From: Paracoccaceae bacterium
GTDB lineage: Bacteria > Pseudomonadota > Alphaproteobacteria > Rhodobacterales > Rhodobacteraceae
Direction: 5' to 3'
DNA length: 64,000 nucleotides
Assembly (NCBI GenBank): GCA_011389685.1
Contig: JAABTV010000001.1
Span: 62,001-126,000, forward strand
Position 1 is the first letter of the stretch. The number at the start of each line of letters is the position of its first letter. Shown piece after piece: positions 16,796 to 26,276 of the stretch. The notes beneath the pieces were generated by a model that was not told where the DNA came from, did no database searches, and saw nothing but the letters and a program-made list of their open reading frames with translations. A program made the translations under genes and the position numbers.

Positions 16796-18454
16796 ATGCA
16801 GGCCGATTACGTCATCATCGGCGCCGGCAGCGCGGGCTGCGCCATGGCCTACCGGCTGACCGAGGCCGGCAAATCCGTGATCGTCATCGAACATGGCGGC
16901 ACCGATGCGGGGCCGTTCATCCAGATGCCCGCGGCACTGTCCTATCCGATGAACATGTCGCGCTATGACTGGGGCTACATGAGCGAACCCGAACCGCATC
17001 TCGGCGGGCGCCGCCTCGTCGCGCCGCGCGGCAAGGTGATCGGCGGGTCGAGCTCGATCAACGGCATGGTCTATGTGCGCGGCCATGCCCGCGATTTCGA
17101 CCATTGGGCCGAGAGCGGCGCGCGCGGCTGGGGCTTTGCCGATGTGCTGCCCTATTACAAGCGGATGGAGAACTGGCACGATGGCGGCCATGGCGGCGAT
17201 CCGGCATGGCGCGGCCGCGACGGCCCGCTCCACATCACCCGTGGCCCGCGCAGGAACCCGCTCTATCACGCTTTTGTCGAGGCCGGGCGGCAGGCGGGCT
17301 ATCAGCTGACCGGGGATTACAACGGCGAGAAACAGGAAGGCTTCGGCCCGTTCGAACAGACCGTCTGGAAGGGGCGGCGCTGGTCAGCGGCCAATGCCTA
17401 TCTCAAACCGGCGCTGAAAACCGGGCTTTGCACGGTCGCGCGTGGTCTGGCCACCCGCATCGTCATCGAAGCGGGCCGCGCCACCGGGGTCGAGATCGCC
17501 CGCCGCGGCGGGCACGAGATCATTCACGCGCGCGCCGAGGTGATCGTCGCGGCCTCGGCCTTCAACTCGCCCAAGCTGCTGATGCTGTCGGGGATCGGCC
17601 CCGCCGCGCATCTGGCGGAACACGGGATCACCCCCGTCGCCGACCGCCCCGGCGTGGGGCAGAACCTCCAGGATCATCTCGAGATCTATTTCCAGATCGC
17701 GGCAAGCCAGCCGATCACGCTCTACAAGCACTGGAACATCCTGTCCAAGGCGCTGATCGGCGCGCAATGGCTGTTCACGAAAACCGGGCTGGGGGCCACC
17801 AACAATTTCGAATCCTGCGCCTTCATCCGCTCGGCGGCCGGGGTGGAATATCCCGATATCCAGTATCATTTCCTGCCCTTCGCGGTGCGCTATGACGGGC
17901 GCGCGGCGGCCGAGGGCCACGGCTTCCAGGCCCATACCGGCCCGATGCGCTCGCCGTCGCGCGGCGCGGTCACCCTGCGCTCGCCCGACCCGCGCGAGGC
18001 GCCGCGCATCGCCTTCAACTACATGTCCACGGATCAGGACTGGCGCGATTTCCGCCGCTGCATCCGCCTCACCCGCGAGATATTCGAGCAACCGGCCTTC
18101 GCGCCCTTCCGTCGCCACGAGATCCAGCCCGGCGAGGCGGTCACAAGCGACGATGAGATCGACGCCTTCATCCGCGAACACGCCGAAAGCGCCTATCACC
18201 CCTGCGGCACCTGCAAGATGGGGGCCAGGGATGACCCGATGGCGGTGGTCGATTCCGAGACCCGCGTGATCGGAGTCGAGGGCTTGCGCGTCGCCGACAG
18301 CTCGATCTTCCCGCGCATCACCAACGGCAATCTCAACGGACCCTCGATCATGGTCGGAGAAAAGGCCGCCGACCACATCCTCGGGCGCGACCCGCTGCCC
18401 GCCGCCAACGACCGTCCCTGGATTCACCCCGACTGGAAAACCGCGCAACGCTGA
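16796..18454 (+). CDS. betA: Choline dehydrogenase
   Basis: A 552-residue GMC-family flavoenzyme, membrane-associated, oxidising choline to betaine aldehyde. The FAD dinucleotide-binding motif is at the start ([15 protein letters not shown]). The first GMC signature is [18 protein letters not shown]. The catalytic His is in [11 protein letters not shown] and the Asn in [12 protein letters not shown]. The start is the second of two adjacent ATGs (16793 and 16796). Betaine-aldehyde dehydrogenase (betB) is not next to it; downstream lies an unrelated nuclease. Confidence 0.95.
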   Translation: MQADYVIIGAGSAGCAMAYRLTEAGKSVIVIEHGGTDAGPFIQMPAALSYPMNMSRYDWGYMSEPEPHLGGRRLVAPRGKVIGGSSSINGMVYVRGHARDFDHWAESGARGWGFADVLPYYKRMENWHDGGHGGDPAWRGRDGPLHITRGPRRNPLYHAFVEAGRQAGYQLTGDYNGEKQEGFGPFEQTVWKGRRWSAANAYLKPALKTGLCTVARGLATRIVIEAGRATGVEIARRGGHEIIHARAEVIVAASAFNSPKLLMLSGIGPAAHLAEHGITPVADRPGVGQNLQDHLEIYFQIAASQPITLYKHWNILSKALIGAQWLFTKTGLGATNNFESCAFIRSAAGVEYPDIQYHFLPFAVRYDGRAAAEGHGFQAHTGPMRSPSRGAVTLRSPDPREAPRIAFNYMSTDQDWRDFRRCIRLTREIFEQPAFAPFRRHEIQPGEAVTSDDEIDAFIREHAESAYHPCGTCKMGARDDPMAVVDSETRVIGVEGLRVADSSIFPRITNGNLNGPSIMVGEKAADHILGRDPLPAANDRPWIHPDWKTAQR

Positions 18455-18464
18455 GGCCGCGCAG

Positions 18465-18508
18465 GCGGGGCCGCGCGGCCCCGCAACACGAGGGCGCGCG
18501 CCCTCGTG
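18465..18508. repeat. Dispersed bipartite palindrome, copy 2 (inverted order)
   Basis: The 20-bp palindrome with half-site GCGGGGCCGC (18465-18484) is followed, after AA, by the 22-bp palindrome with half-site CACGAGGGCGC (18487-18508). This is the copy-1 element at 3491-3536 in reverse orientation, 10 bases past the betA stop. It may mark the end of the bet transcript. Confidence 0.85.
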
Positions 18509-18583
18509 CCCCCGTCGGCGTGGCGCCATACCCGCGATCCGGCATGTCCCTCTGGCTTGAAAGTTAACACGGCACGCGCCATG

Positions 18584-18598
18584 TTAACGAAATGTTAA
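18584..18598. promoter_or_regulatory. Candidate CtrA box at the thermonuclease start
   Basis: TTAACGAAATGTTAA fits TTAA-N7-TTAA, the full CtrA recognition site in Alphaproteobacteria. It overlaps the ATG at 18592, so binding would repress rather than activate a start upstream. A further GTTAACA lies 20 bases before it, inverted relative to TGTTAAC. Confidence 0.4.
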
Positions 18599-19254
18599 GA
18601 CTTTTGACCACGCTGCTTCTGCTGCCCCTGGCAATCGCCGGATCGGCCCTGGCCAACCCTTCGGGAGTGGTGCGGGTGATCGACGGTGACACGTTCCTTG
18701 TCGGCGATACCCGCGTGCGCCTGCACGGGATCGACGCGCCGGAAGCCGCACAGACCTGCCGTACCGAACAGGGTGTCCGCTGGGCCTGCGGCGACTGGGC
18801 CAGCGACGAGGCCCGCAAGCGCTTCGAGGGCGGCTACGCGACCTGCCGGGCGATCGACACCGTCCGCTATGGCCGCACCGTCGCGCGCTGTCATGTCGAC
18901 GGTGTCGAGGTCGGGCAATCCCTCGTGCAGGACGGCGTCGCCTTCGCCTACCGCAAATACGCGCGCCGCTACGTCGCTGCCGAAGATCGCGCACGCGCGC
19001 GCGCGGCCGGTCTCTGGGCCATGCAGGTGCAATCCCCCGCCCAATACCGCAAGACCCGTGCGGCCAGCCGTGCCGCCACATCGGACAAGAGCTGCGCCAT
19101 CAAGGGCAATATCAGCTCCAGAGGCGAGAAAATCTATCATGTGCCCGGGCAGAGGTATCATGCCCGCACCCGCATCTCGCCGGGCAAGGGCGAACGCTGG
19201 TTCTGTTCCGAGGCCGAGGCCCGCCGCGCCGGGTGGCGCAAATCGAAGATCTGA
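18592..19254 (+). CDS. Exported thermonuclease-family (SNase-like) protein
   Basis: A 220-residue protein with signal peptide MLRLLTTLLLLPLAIAGSALA and a staphylococcal-nuclease-like domain at about residues 24-145. The VIDGDTFLVGDTRVRLHGID segment carries the calcium-binding and catalytic Asp/Arg pattern of the family, and RYGRTVARCHVDG holds the second Arg. A C-terminal extension (YHVPGQRYHARTRISPGKG ... FCSEAEARRAGWRKS) resembles the short Arg/Trp-rich module often found after SNase domains. It probably cleaves nucleic acid in the periplasm or outside. It is not obviously linked to the choline genes. Confidence 0.85.
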   Translation: MLRLLTTLLLLPLAIAGSALANPSGVVRVIDGDTFLVGDTRVRLHGIDAPEAAQTCRTEQGVRWACGDWASDEARKRFEGGYATCRAIDTVRYGRTVARCHVDGVEVGQSLVQDGVAFAYRKYARRYVAAEDRARARAAGLWAMQVQSPAQYRKTRAASRAATSDKSCAIKGNISSRGEKIYHVPGQRYHARTRISPGKGERWFCSEAEARRAGWRKSKI

Positions 19255-19327
19255 CCTGCGCGAATGACGCGCCGAAACGATTGCCGATCGGGCCCGCCGC
19301 CGCTTAGGCTTCCCGCGAGGAGGCCCC

Positions 19328-20335
19328 ATGCGATTTCCCAAGGACCTTAACGACTGGCACGCGCAGATCGACGAGCCGATCATCGACCCCGCGCGCGAGA
19401 TCACCGACCCGCATCACCACCTCTGGCCCGAGCGGCTGGGCAGTTCCTACGAGCTGGCCGATCTCCGGGCCGATACCGGCTCGGGGCACAACGTCACCAA
19501 GACCGTCTTCATCGAATGCGGCGCGGGCTATGACCGCGGCGATCCCGACCCCATGGCCCCCGTCGCCGAGAGCCATTACGTGCAAGCCATCGCCACCGAG
19601 GCCGCGAAATTCCCGCAAAAGGCACAGATCGCCGCCATCATCGCCCATGCCGACCTGCGCCTTGCGCCCGACACGCTCAACGCCGTGCTCGACGCGCATC
19701 ACGCGGCCAGCCCGCTTTTCCGCGGCATCCGCCATGCCGGCGCCTGGGACGAGGAGCGCGAGACATTCATGTTCAAGGGCCAGGCCGTGCCGCTGCTCTA
19801 TCTCGATGCCGATTTCCAGCGCGGTGTCGCGACCCTGGGCGAACGCGGCCTGACCTTTGACAGTTGGCATTTTCACCCGCAGAATGGCGAGTTCCTCGCG
19901 CTGGCCCGCGCCTGCCCGAAGACCACGATCATCCTCAACCATTTCGGCACGCCGATCGGCACGCATCGCTTTGCCGGCCGGCGCGAGGCGCGCTTTGCCG
20001 ACTGGCAGCGCGAGATGCAGGAGATCGCCCAGTGCCCCAACGTGGTCGCGAAACTGGGCGGGCTTGCCATGCCGGTCAACGGCTTTGGCTGGGACGGGCG
20101 CGCGACGCCGCCCACATCGGACGAGATCGCCGCGGCGCAGGCGCATTACTATCACCACATGATCGACATCTTCGGCCCCGAACGTTGCATGTTCGAAAGC
20201 AATTTCCCGGTCGACAAGCTCTCGGTCGGCTACGTGACCTACTGGAACGCGATGAAGAAACTCGCCGCGCTCTATGATGGCGCGGCGCAGAACGCGCTTT
20301 TCAAGGACACCGCCGACCGGGTCTATGCGCTGTGA
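19328..20335 (+). CDS. Amidohydrolase-family metal-dependent hydrolase
   Basis: A 335-residue TIM-barrel hydrolase of the amidohydrolase_2 / dicarboxylate-lactonase type. The metal-binding DPHHHLW is at about residues 27-33. A conserved FRGIRHAGAWD, a SWHFHPQN strand, ILNHFGTPIG and a C-terminal SNFPVDKLSVGY follow in the expected order. It acts in the cytoplasm on a lactone or carboxylate; the substrate is not deducible. An AGGAGGC site precedes the ATG. Confidence 0.83.
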   Translation: MRFPKDLNDWHAQIDEPIIDPAREITDPHHHLWPERLGSSYELADLRADTGSGHNVTKTVFIECGAGYDRGDPDPMAPVAESHYVQAIATEAAKFPQKAQIAAIIAHADLRLAPDTLNAVLDAHHAASPLFRGIRHAGAWDEERETFMFKGQAVPLLYLDADFQRGVATLGERGLTFDSWHFHPQNGEFLALARACPKTTIILNHFGTPIGTHRFAGRREARFADWQREMQEIAQCPNVVAKLGGLAMPVNGFGWDGRATPPTSDEIAAAQAHYYHHMIDIFGPERCMFESNFPVDKLSVGYVTYWNAMKKLAALYDGAAQNALFKDTADRVYAL

Positions 20336-20447
20336 CCGGCCCGGCGGGTGGGAAAAACCGCCGCGCTTGATCCGTGTCAAAGCGGGGCGGCGGGCCGGGG
20401 CCATAGACTGCCCTGACCAAAGCATGACACCAGAGGAGAAAACGCGC

Positions 20448-20687
20448 ATGTCCCACACCCCGCACGAGTTGCACGAGGAATTTCCCGAACACGCCGAGAA
20501 ACTGACCGAACTGAAAACCACCGACGCGCATTTCGCGCGGCTCGCCGATGAATATCACGAGATCAACCGCGCCGTGCACCGCGCCGAAACCAATGTCGAG
20601 CCGATGGACGATCTGGCCGAAACCGAAATGCGCAAGAAGCGCGCCCATCTCAAGGACGAGATCTACGCGATGCTCACCAAGGTCTGA
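20448..20687 (+). CDS. YdcH/DUF465 small protein
   Basis: A 79-residue acidic and basic helical protein of the YdcH/DUF465 family: DAHFARLADEYHEINRAVHR followed by ETEMRKKRAHLKDEIYAML. Such proteins are short coiled coils of unknown role. I start it at 20448, after an AGAGGAG site, rather than at upstream ATGs lying in the previous gene. Confidence 0.82.
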   Translation: MSHTPHELHEEFPEHAEKLTELKTTDAHFARLADEYHEINRAVHRAETNVEPMDDLAETEMRKKRAHLKDEIYAMLTKV

Positions 20688-20795
20688 TCGCGTGGCGCGG
20701 GGGCATCGCGTAGACCGTTCGATGCGGTGTGCCCGACCAAAAAATGTTGCGCCGAATGGCATTCGGCCGACGCCCAACGAAAGGGCGGCGCCCGA

Positions 20796-20848
20796 CCCGG
20801 GGTGGGTGCGAAGCGCCCGCCCATGGGGCGGGGCGGGCGCTGCCCGGG
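20796..20848. repeat. Dispersed GC-rich hairpin repeat, copy 1
   Basis: A 53-bp element with core GCGCCCGCCCATGGGGCGGG and flanks CCCGGGGTG and CGCTGCCCGGG. It recurs inverted at 63699-63751 with only a few differences. The core is self-complementary around CCCATGGG. The 283-base gap holding it (20688-20970) contains nothing else I can assign. Confidence 0.85.
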
Positions 20849-20970
20849 CTGCCAGCAGCCCGTGCGGGGTGAGTTCGATCGAGTGCAACGCGCCCTAGAT
20901 AGCATCCGGCGTTGATGAAAGGGCATGTGTCCGCCCGAGGGCGGGGGAGTTTGATCAATCGTTGCGCCCT

Positions 20971-22368
20971 TCACCCCACCTCGTAGGGCAGAACCCCGCG
21001 CCGGTCCGTGTCGATGTTCAGCCGCCGTTCCAGCGGCGGCACCGCGCGTTGATGGCAGTTGACCCGCTCGCAGATGCGACAGGAAATGCCGATCGGCTCG
21101 AAATTCTGCTTGTCCCCCACGTCGAGCCCGTCGCCATAGACTAGGCGCCCGGCATGGGCCACCTCGCAGCCCAACGCGATGGCAAACCGCCGCACCGGCG
21201 CGCCGAAATGGCCGCCCGGCTTGCTCACGTCGCGCGCAATCGAGAGATAGCGCACCCCGTCCGGCGTCTCGGCCAGTTGCCGCAGGAACCGCCCCGGCGT
21301 CTCGAAGGCGCGATGCACGTTCCACAACGGGCAGGCCCCGCCGAACCGCGCGAATTGCAGCCGCGTGGCGCTGTGGCGCTTGGTGATCGTGCCGGCCTGA
21401 TCGACCCGCACGAAGAAGAACGGGATGCCCTTGGCGCCCGGCCGTTGCAGCGTCGAAAGCCGATGCGCCACCTGCTCGATCGAGGCGCCGAAAAGCTGTG
21501 CGAGCCGCTCCAGGTCGTGCCGCGTCTCGCGCGCCGCGGCGAGGAACGCGCCATAGGGCATCAGTGCCGCGCCCGCGAAATAATTGGCCAGCCCGATCTT
21601 GGCGATGGCGCGCGCCTCGTGTGACTGGAACCGCGCGAGATCAAGCATCGCTTCGAGCAGTTGATCCTGCCGGAGCAGCGCCACCTGCAACAAAAGCTGG
21701 AAGGTCCGTGTCTCGGGTGCGACCCGCGCCGAAAGCGTCAGAACCCGCGCCTCGGGGTCGAAGCGGCGCAGGATCTCGGTGTCGCCCTCCTGCACGGTGA
21801 TGCCCTCGCCGCGCAGCGTCTGCACCGAGTGGGCGGCGATGCCCCCGGTCCCCGCGCCTTGGGCGAAATGCTCGGCGGCGCGATCCACCGCGTCGATGTA
21901 ATTGTCGCAATAGTGAAAGAAGTCGCGCACCTCGTCCCACGGGCTGGGCTGCATCCGCGCATCTTCGCGCCCCAGCGCCTCGTCGAGGCTGGCCAGCCGC
22001 TCATGGGTTTCGCGATAGGCCCGGTGCAACGCCAGAAACGCCCGCGCCAGCCCCGGCGCGTTCGAGGCCGTCAGCCGCAGATCGGCCAGCGGCGGCGGAT
22101 CGTCGGCAAAGACCGGATCGGCCATCGCCTCGCGCATGTCCGAGACCAGCCGCTCGCTGTCGCCCGAGGCCAGTTCGGTCACGTCAAAACCGAATTCCTG
22201 CGCCAGCGCCAGGACCACCGTGGTGCTGACCGGGCGCTTGTTGTTTTCCATCTGGTTGAGATAGGGCAGGGACACGCCCAGCTTGGCGGCGAAATCCTTC
22301 TGGGTGAGGCCGAGACGGCGGCGGGTCTCGCGCAGCTTGGCACCGGCATAGATTCGGGGATTGGCCAT
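20971..22368 (-). CDS. pccR: PccR/ScfR-family regulator of propionyl-CoA metabolism
   Basis: A 465-residue XRE-type regulator with the short-chain fatty acyl-CoA regulator layout. An N-terminal helix-turn-helix lies at about residues 9-60 (LGLTQKDFAAKLGVSLPYLN), followed by a long central domain and a C-terminal domain with CRICERVNCHQRAVPPLE, which is characteristic of the family. In Rhodobacter sphaeroides the family member PccR controls pccB and mcm. Here it sits beside pccB, with TTTGCAAA-like boxes before both genes, so orthology is strongly supported. Confidence 0.9.
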   Translation of the reverse strand: MANPRIYAGAKLRETRRRLGLTQKDFAAKLGVSLPYLNQMENNKRPVSTTVVLALAQEFGFDVTELASGDSERLVSDMREAMADPVFADDPPPLADLRLTASNAPGLARAFLALHRAYRETHERLASLDEALGREDARMQPSPWDEVRDFFHYCDNYIDAVDRAAEHFAQGAGTGGIAAHSVQTLRGEGITVQEGDTEILRRFDPEARVLTLSARVAPETRTFQLLLQVALLRQDQLLEAMLDLARFQSHEARAIAKIGLANYFAGAALMPYGAFLAAARETRHDLERLAQLFGASIEQVAHRLSTLQRPGAKGIPFFFVRVDQAGTITKRHSATRLQFARFGGACPLWNVHRAFETPGRFLRQLAETPDGVRYLSIARDVSKPGGHFGAPVRRFAIALGCEVAHAGRLVYGDGLDVGDKQNFEPIGISCRICERVNCHQRAVPPLERRLNIDTDRRGVLPYEVG

Positions 22369-22392
22369 CGGGCACCTTTCGGGGCTTGTAAA

Positions 22393-22430
22393 TCTGCAAA
22401 TGTCCTATTGCAAATTGCACAGCTTGCAAA
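22393..22430 (-). promoter_or_regulatory. PccR-type boxes upstream of pccR
   Basis: Three GCAAA half-sites occur in 38 bases: TCTGCAAA (22393-22400), ATTGCAAA (22407-22414) and CTTGCAAA (22423-22430), 25 to 60 bases before the pccR start. They resemble the TTTGCAAA repeats recalled for Rhodobacter PccR, with a different spacing. Autoregulation is inferred. Confidence 0.55.
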
Positions 22431-22480
22431 GTCACCGCGCGACGCATTCACGATTGGCGTTTTCGGCACCGGGCCACGTG

Positions 22481-22530
22481 CCCGGCAGCCGGGCGGCAGC
22501 CGGATGTCAGCCGGGAGTCACTCCCCGGGG
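22481..22530 (+). repeat. 11-bp-unit GGCAGCCGG repeat element, copy 1
   Basis: Units GGCAGCCGGGC, GGCAGCCGGAT and GTCAGCCGGGA are arrayed at an 11-bp period and end in GTCACTCCCCGGGGATT. Copies lie at 52099-52152 and, inverted, at 61043-61099. All three are intergenic. Confidence 0.75.
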
Positions 22531-22551
22531 ATTCGCCGCTTTCGGCAAAGG

Positions 22552-23814
22552 TTAAGGCCCGTCGAGCCCCGCCGCGCCCAGCCGCGCCGCGCGGCGGATC
22601 ACGTAGAGGATCGCCAGCACGCCGCCCGCCGATGACAGCGTCTGGATGAGCACCAGCGGCGTCGCGCTCTGCCCGCCTTCGAGCGCCCATCCGGCCAGCG
22701 CCGAAAGCCCCGCGCCGCCGGCTAGCATCATCGCGCCACCCAGCCCCGAGGCGGTTCCCGCCAGATGCGGGCGCACCGACAGCGTGCCCGACACCGCGTT
22801 GGGGATCGACATACCATTGCCGAACCCCACCGGCACCATCAGCGCGAAGAAGCTCACGAGGGTTTGCAGACCCAGCAGCGACAGCGTCAGCGACGTGCCC
22901 GCGGCCGTCAGCAGGATCACCATTCCGATCAGCACCATCCGGTCGCCGCCAAGCCGCGCCGAGTAGCGCCCGGCGGCGAAATTGCCAAAGAAATAGCCTA
23001 GCGCAGGTGCTGCGAAATAGACGCCAAGCTCTTGTGGTTTCAACAGGAAAACATCCGTGGCCACGAAGGGCGCGCCGCCGAGGAACGAAAAGAACGTCCC
23101 CGCCGAACAGGTCGCCGCCATGCTGTAACCCCAGAACCGCGGGCTGCGCAGCAGTTCGGGCATCTCGCGATATTGCTGGATCAGCGTGATCTCGCTTTTG
23201 CGCGCCGTCTCGCCCAGATCGGCCCAGGCCACCACCAGCCCGACCACCCCGGCCCCAAACAGGATCCAGAAATTCGCCTGCCAGCCGAAATGCTGCTCGG
23301 CGAGGCCGCCCACCGCCGGGCCGAACATCGGCACCACCGCCATGCCCATCGTGACATAGGCGATCCGCGCGCCGGCCTTGTCCCCCGGCGTGATGTCGCG
23401 CACCACCGCGCGGCTCAGCACCATGGCCACCGCGATGCTGGCCTGCAACATCCGGAAACTCAGGAAAACCAGAGCGTTGGGCGCGAATATGCAGCCCAGC
23501 GAGGCCAGGCAATAGACCACCAGCGAGCCGATGATCACCCGCCGCCGTCCGAACCTGTCCGAGATCGGCCCGACCACGAGCTGAAGGATCGCGTTGACCA
23601 GCAGGAAAAGCCCGACCGAAAGCCCCATCACCCCCGGGGTCACGCCGAAATGCGCCGCCATGCCGGGCAGCGAGGGCAGGAACAGGTTCATCGCCAGCGC
23701 CGCGATCCCGGTCAGCCCGATCAGGGTTCCAAGATGCGGTGGGCTGTGCTTGTCGAGAAAACGGGCAGGGGCGTGCGCTTGCATAAGGAGATCTTTAACC
23801 GGATTGTGCAACAT
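22552..23814 (-). CDS. Bcr/CflA-type MFS multidrug transporter
   Basis: A 420-residue twelve-helix MFS exporter. The Bcr/CflA pattern is seen: LPGMAAHFGVTPGVMGLSV after helix 1, then VVGPISDRFGRRRVIIGSL, the antiporter loop. A later in-frame start at 23784 (MQAHAPARFLDKHS) is possible; neither has a clear ribosome site. It lies between pccR and pccB and faces away from pccB, so it is probably regulated separately. The substrate is unknown. Confidence 0.88.
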   Translation of the reverse strand: MLHNPVKDLLMQAHAPARFLDKHSPPHLGTLIGLTGIAALAMNLFLPSLPGMAAHFGVTPGVMGLSVGLFLLVNAILQLVVGPISDRFGRRRVIIGSLVVYCLASLGCIFAPNALVFLSFRMLQASIAVAMVLSRAVVRDITPGDKAGARIAYVTMGMAVVPMFGPAVGGLAEQHFGWQANFWILFGAGVVGLVVAWADLGETARKSEITLIQQYREMPELLRSPRFWGYSMAATCSAGTFFSFLGGAPFVATDVFLLKPQELGVYFAAPALGYFFGNFAAGRYSARLGGDRMVLIGMVILLTAAGTSLTLSLLGLQTLVSFFALMVPVGFGNGMSIPNAVSGTLSVRPHLAGTASGLGGAMMLAGGAGLSALAGWALEGGQSATPLVLIQTLSSAGGVLAILYVIRRAARLGAAGLDGP

Positions 23815-23931
23815 GTCGGGCGCGCTGCTTCACAGGTTAAATAGGCCCGACCACGCCACTTGACCAGCTTCCGGCACGGAAGGCCAGAGATGCGGCGCCG
23901 GTTTTTGATCTGCCGTCGCGGCATTCGCGAC

Positions 23932-23976
23932 TTTGCATTTCGCAATTTTTGAATTTGCTTAACTTTGCAAATTTGC
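23932..23976 (+). promoter_or_regulatory. PccR-type boxes upstream of pccB
   Basis: TTTGC cores occur at 23932, 23954, 23964 and 23972, including an exact TTTGCAAA at 23964-23971. This AT-rich stretch is 66 to 110 bases before the pccB start in otherwise GC-rich DNA. It is the likely operator for PccR control of propionyl-CoA carboxylase. Confidence 0.6.
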
Positions 23977-24041
23977 CGAATTTCCCTTTTGCCACTGGCG
24001 CCGCCCCGATATGCTGCGCCAAATTCGCAAAGGGGACTTCC

Positions 24042-25574
24042 ATGAAAGACATCCTTCAAGAGCTCGACAACCGCCGCGCCATCGCCCGCCAGGGCGGCGG
24101 CGAAAAACGCATCGAGGCGCAGCACGCCAAGGGCAAGCTGGTCGCCCGCGAACGCATCGAGATCTTGCTCGACGAGGACAGTTTCGAAGAGTTCGACATG
24201 TTCAAGGCGCATCGCTGCACCGATTTCGGGATGGAGGCACAGCGGCCCTATGGCGACGGCGTCGTGACCGGATGGGGCACGATCAACGGGCGGCAGGTCT
24301 ATGTTTTCTCACAGGATTTCACCGTCTTTGGCGGCTCGCTTTCGGAAACCCACGCCGAGAAGATCTGCAAGATCATGGACATGGCGATGCAGAACGGCGC
24401 GCCGGTAATCGGGCTCAACGACTCGGGCGGCGCGCGCATCCAGGAAGGTGTCGCCAGCCTCGCCGGCTATGCCGAGGTGTTCCAGCGCAACATCATGGCG
24501 AGCGGCGTGGTGCCGCAGATTTCGGTGATCATGGGCCCCTGCGCGGGCGGCGCGGTCTATTCCCCGGCGATGACCGACTTCATCTTCATGGTCAAGGATT
24601 CGTCCTACATGTTCGTCACCGGCCCCGACGTGGTGAAGACCGTGACCAACGAGGTCGTGACCGCCGAGGAACTGGGCGGTGCGGCGACCCATACCCGCAA
24701 GTCATCGGTCGCCGACGGCGCCTTTGAAAACGATGTCGAGGCGCTGGCCGAGGTCCGCCGTCTCGTGGATTTCCTGCCGCTCAACAACCGCGACAAGGCC
24801 CCGGTGCGCCCGTTCTTCGACTCGCCCGACCGCATCGAGGAAAGTCTCGACACGCTGATCCCCGAGAACCCCAACACGCCCTATGACATGAAGGAGTTGA
24901 TCCACAAGGTCGGGGACGAGGGCGATTTCTACGAGATCCAGGAGGAGTTCGCCCGCAACATCATCACCGGGTTCATCCGGCTCGAAGGGCGCACCGTGGG
25001 GGTCGTGGCCAACCAGCCGATGGTGCTGGCCGGATGCCTCGACATCGACAGCTCGCGCAAGGCCGCGCGCTTTGTCAGGTTCTGCGATGCCTTCGAAATT
25101 CCGATCCTCACCTTTGTCGACGTGCCCGGTTTCCTGCCCGGCACGGGGCAGGAATTCGGCGGTGTGATCAAGCACGGGGCCAAGCTGCTTTTTGCCTATG
25201 GCGAGGCGACGGTGCCCAAGGTCACGGTGATCACCCGCAAGGCCTATGGCGGGGCTTATGACGTGATGGCCTCGAAACACCTGCGCGGCGATTTCAACTA
25301 TGCCTGGCCCACCGCCGAGATCGCGGTGATGGGCGCCAAGGGCGCGACCGAGATCATCCACCGTGCCGATCTGGGCAATGCCGAAAAGATCGCACAGCAC
25401 ACCAAGGATTATGAAGAACGCTTCGCCAATCCGTTTGTCGCCGCCGAACGCGGCTTCATTGACGAGGTGATCCAGCCCCATTCGACCCGCAAGCGCGTGG
25501 CCCGCGCCTTTGCCGCCCTGCGCAACAAGAAACTCCAGAACCCATGGAAAAAGCACGACAATATCCCGCTTTGA
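24042..25574 (+). CDS. pccB: Propionyl-CoA carboxylase, carboxyltransferase (beta) subunit
   Basis: A 510-residue carboxyltransferase that moves CO2 from biotin to propionyl-CoA, giving (S)-methylmalonyl-CoA. The start at 24042 follows an AAAGGGG site and matches the family N-terminus. Typical stretches are [30 protein letters not shown], the long [20 protein letters not shown]-like acyl-CoA region (here beginning CLDIDSS) and [16 protein letters not shown]. It pairs with PccA, encoded about 2 kb downstream, and is probably controlled by PccR. Confidence 0.95.
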   Translation: MKDILQELDNRRAIARQGGGEKRIEAQHAKGKLVARERIEILLDEDSFEEFDMFKAHRCTDFGMEAQRPYGDGVVTGWGTINGRQVYVFSQDFTVFGGSLSETHAEKICKIMDMAMQNGAPVIGLNDSGGARIQEGVASLAGYAEVFQRNIMASGVVPQISVIMGPCAGGAVYSPAMTDFIFMVKDSSYMFVTGPDVVKTVTNEVVTAEELGGAATHTRKSSVADGAFENDVEALAEVRRLVDFLPLNNRDKAPVRPFFDSPDRIEESLDTLIPENPNTPYDMKELIHKVGDEGDFYEIQEEFARNIITGFIRLEGRTVGVVANQPMVLAGCLDIDSSRKAARFVRFCDAFEIPILTFVDVPGFLPGTGQEFGGVIKHGAKLLFAYGEATVPKVTVITRKAYGGAYDVMASKHLRGDFNYAWPTAEIAVMGAKGATEIIHRADLGNAEKIAQHTKDYEERFANPFVAAERGFIDEVIQPHSTRKRVARAFAALRNKKLQNPWKKHDNIPL

Positions 25575-25582
25575 GGTCCGTC

Positions 25583-26062
25583 ATGCCATCGCCTTTCCGA
25601 CCAGTCCGCAGCGCCGACCGCGCGTCCGGTGCCTTTGGCGCCGGCCTGCGCCTTCGATGGTGCCTGGCGGGGCTGGCAATGGTTACGGCCGGTGCTGTGG
25701 CGGCGGGCAATCCCGGGCAGATGCCGGTGCCGCCCTTGCCCTCGGGGCTCGATGCCACGTTGCAAGAGATGTTTCTCGACGTCAAACCCGACGGTATGCT
25801 GACCTATGCGCGGTTTCGCTTTGTCGCGCCAAGAATCGCCGGGGCCGATGCGCCGGATTTCGCGGCGCGGCTCGCCGATATGGAATTCCTGTGCGCCACC
25901 TATGCCATGCCCCATGTCGCGGCGACGCCCGAACCGGTCGACCGGATCGTGATCTCACTGGCCGACCGCGCGGTGCCGTTCGGCCAGCCCGATCCCGACG
26001 CGATCCAGTATTTCGAGGTGTTCTCGACCCGGGACGGTGCCTGCATCTGGGAGGAGTTTTGA
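25583..26062 (+). CDS. Exported DUF6497-like hypothetical protein
   Basis: A 159-residue protein with a hydrophobic export region (RWCLAGLAMVTAGAVAAG) following a basic N-terminus, then a mature domain with PLPSGLDATLQEMFLDVKPD and a C-terminal IQYFEVFSTRDGACIWEEF. The ATG at 25583 follows a GAGGT site; an in-frame ATG at 25544 would overlap pccB. It resembles the DUF6497 family often seen next to pccB in Rhodobacterales. Function is unknown; the nearness to pccB suggests co-transcription. Confidence 0.7.
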   Translation: MPSPFRPVRSADRASGAFGAGLRLRWCLAGLAMVTAGAVAAGNPGQMPVPPLPSGLDATLQEMFLDVKPDGMLTYARFRFVAPRIAGADAPDFAARLADMEFLCATYAMPHVAATPEPVDRIVISLADRAVPFGQPDPDAIQYFEVFSTRDGACIWEEF

Positions 26063-26276
26063 TGCAGCCACAATATCTTGCGGCTCAAAGCTCAGACAGA
26101 GCGGCGATTGATGCTTTCGAGTCACAACCTCCGAGGATCGCTGTGGATAAGTTTCCTTCGCCGCGGCTTTACTGTATCATGACCGGGGGTTTCCTCCGGG
26201 CGGCCCTTACCTCGTACGAGGGGCAGGCGTGGCAAGAATGCCCCGATCTGTCCAAAAAAAGTGACAGGAGAAGCAG

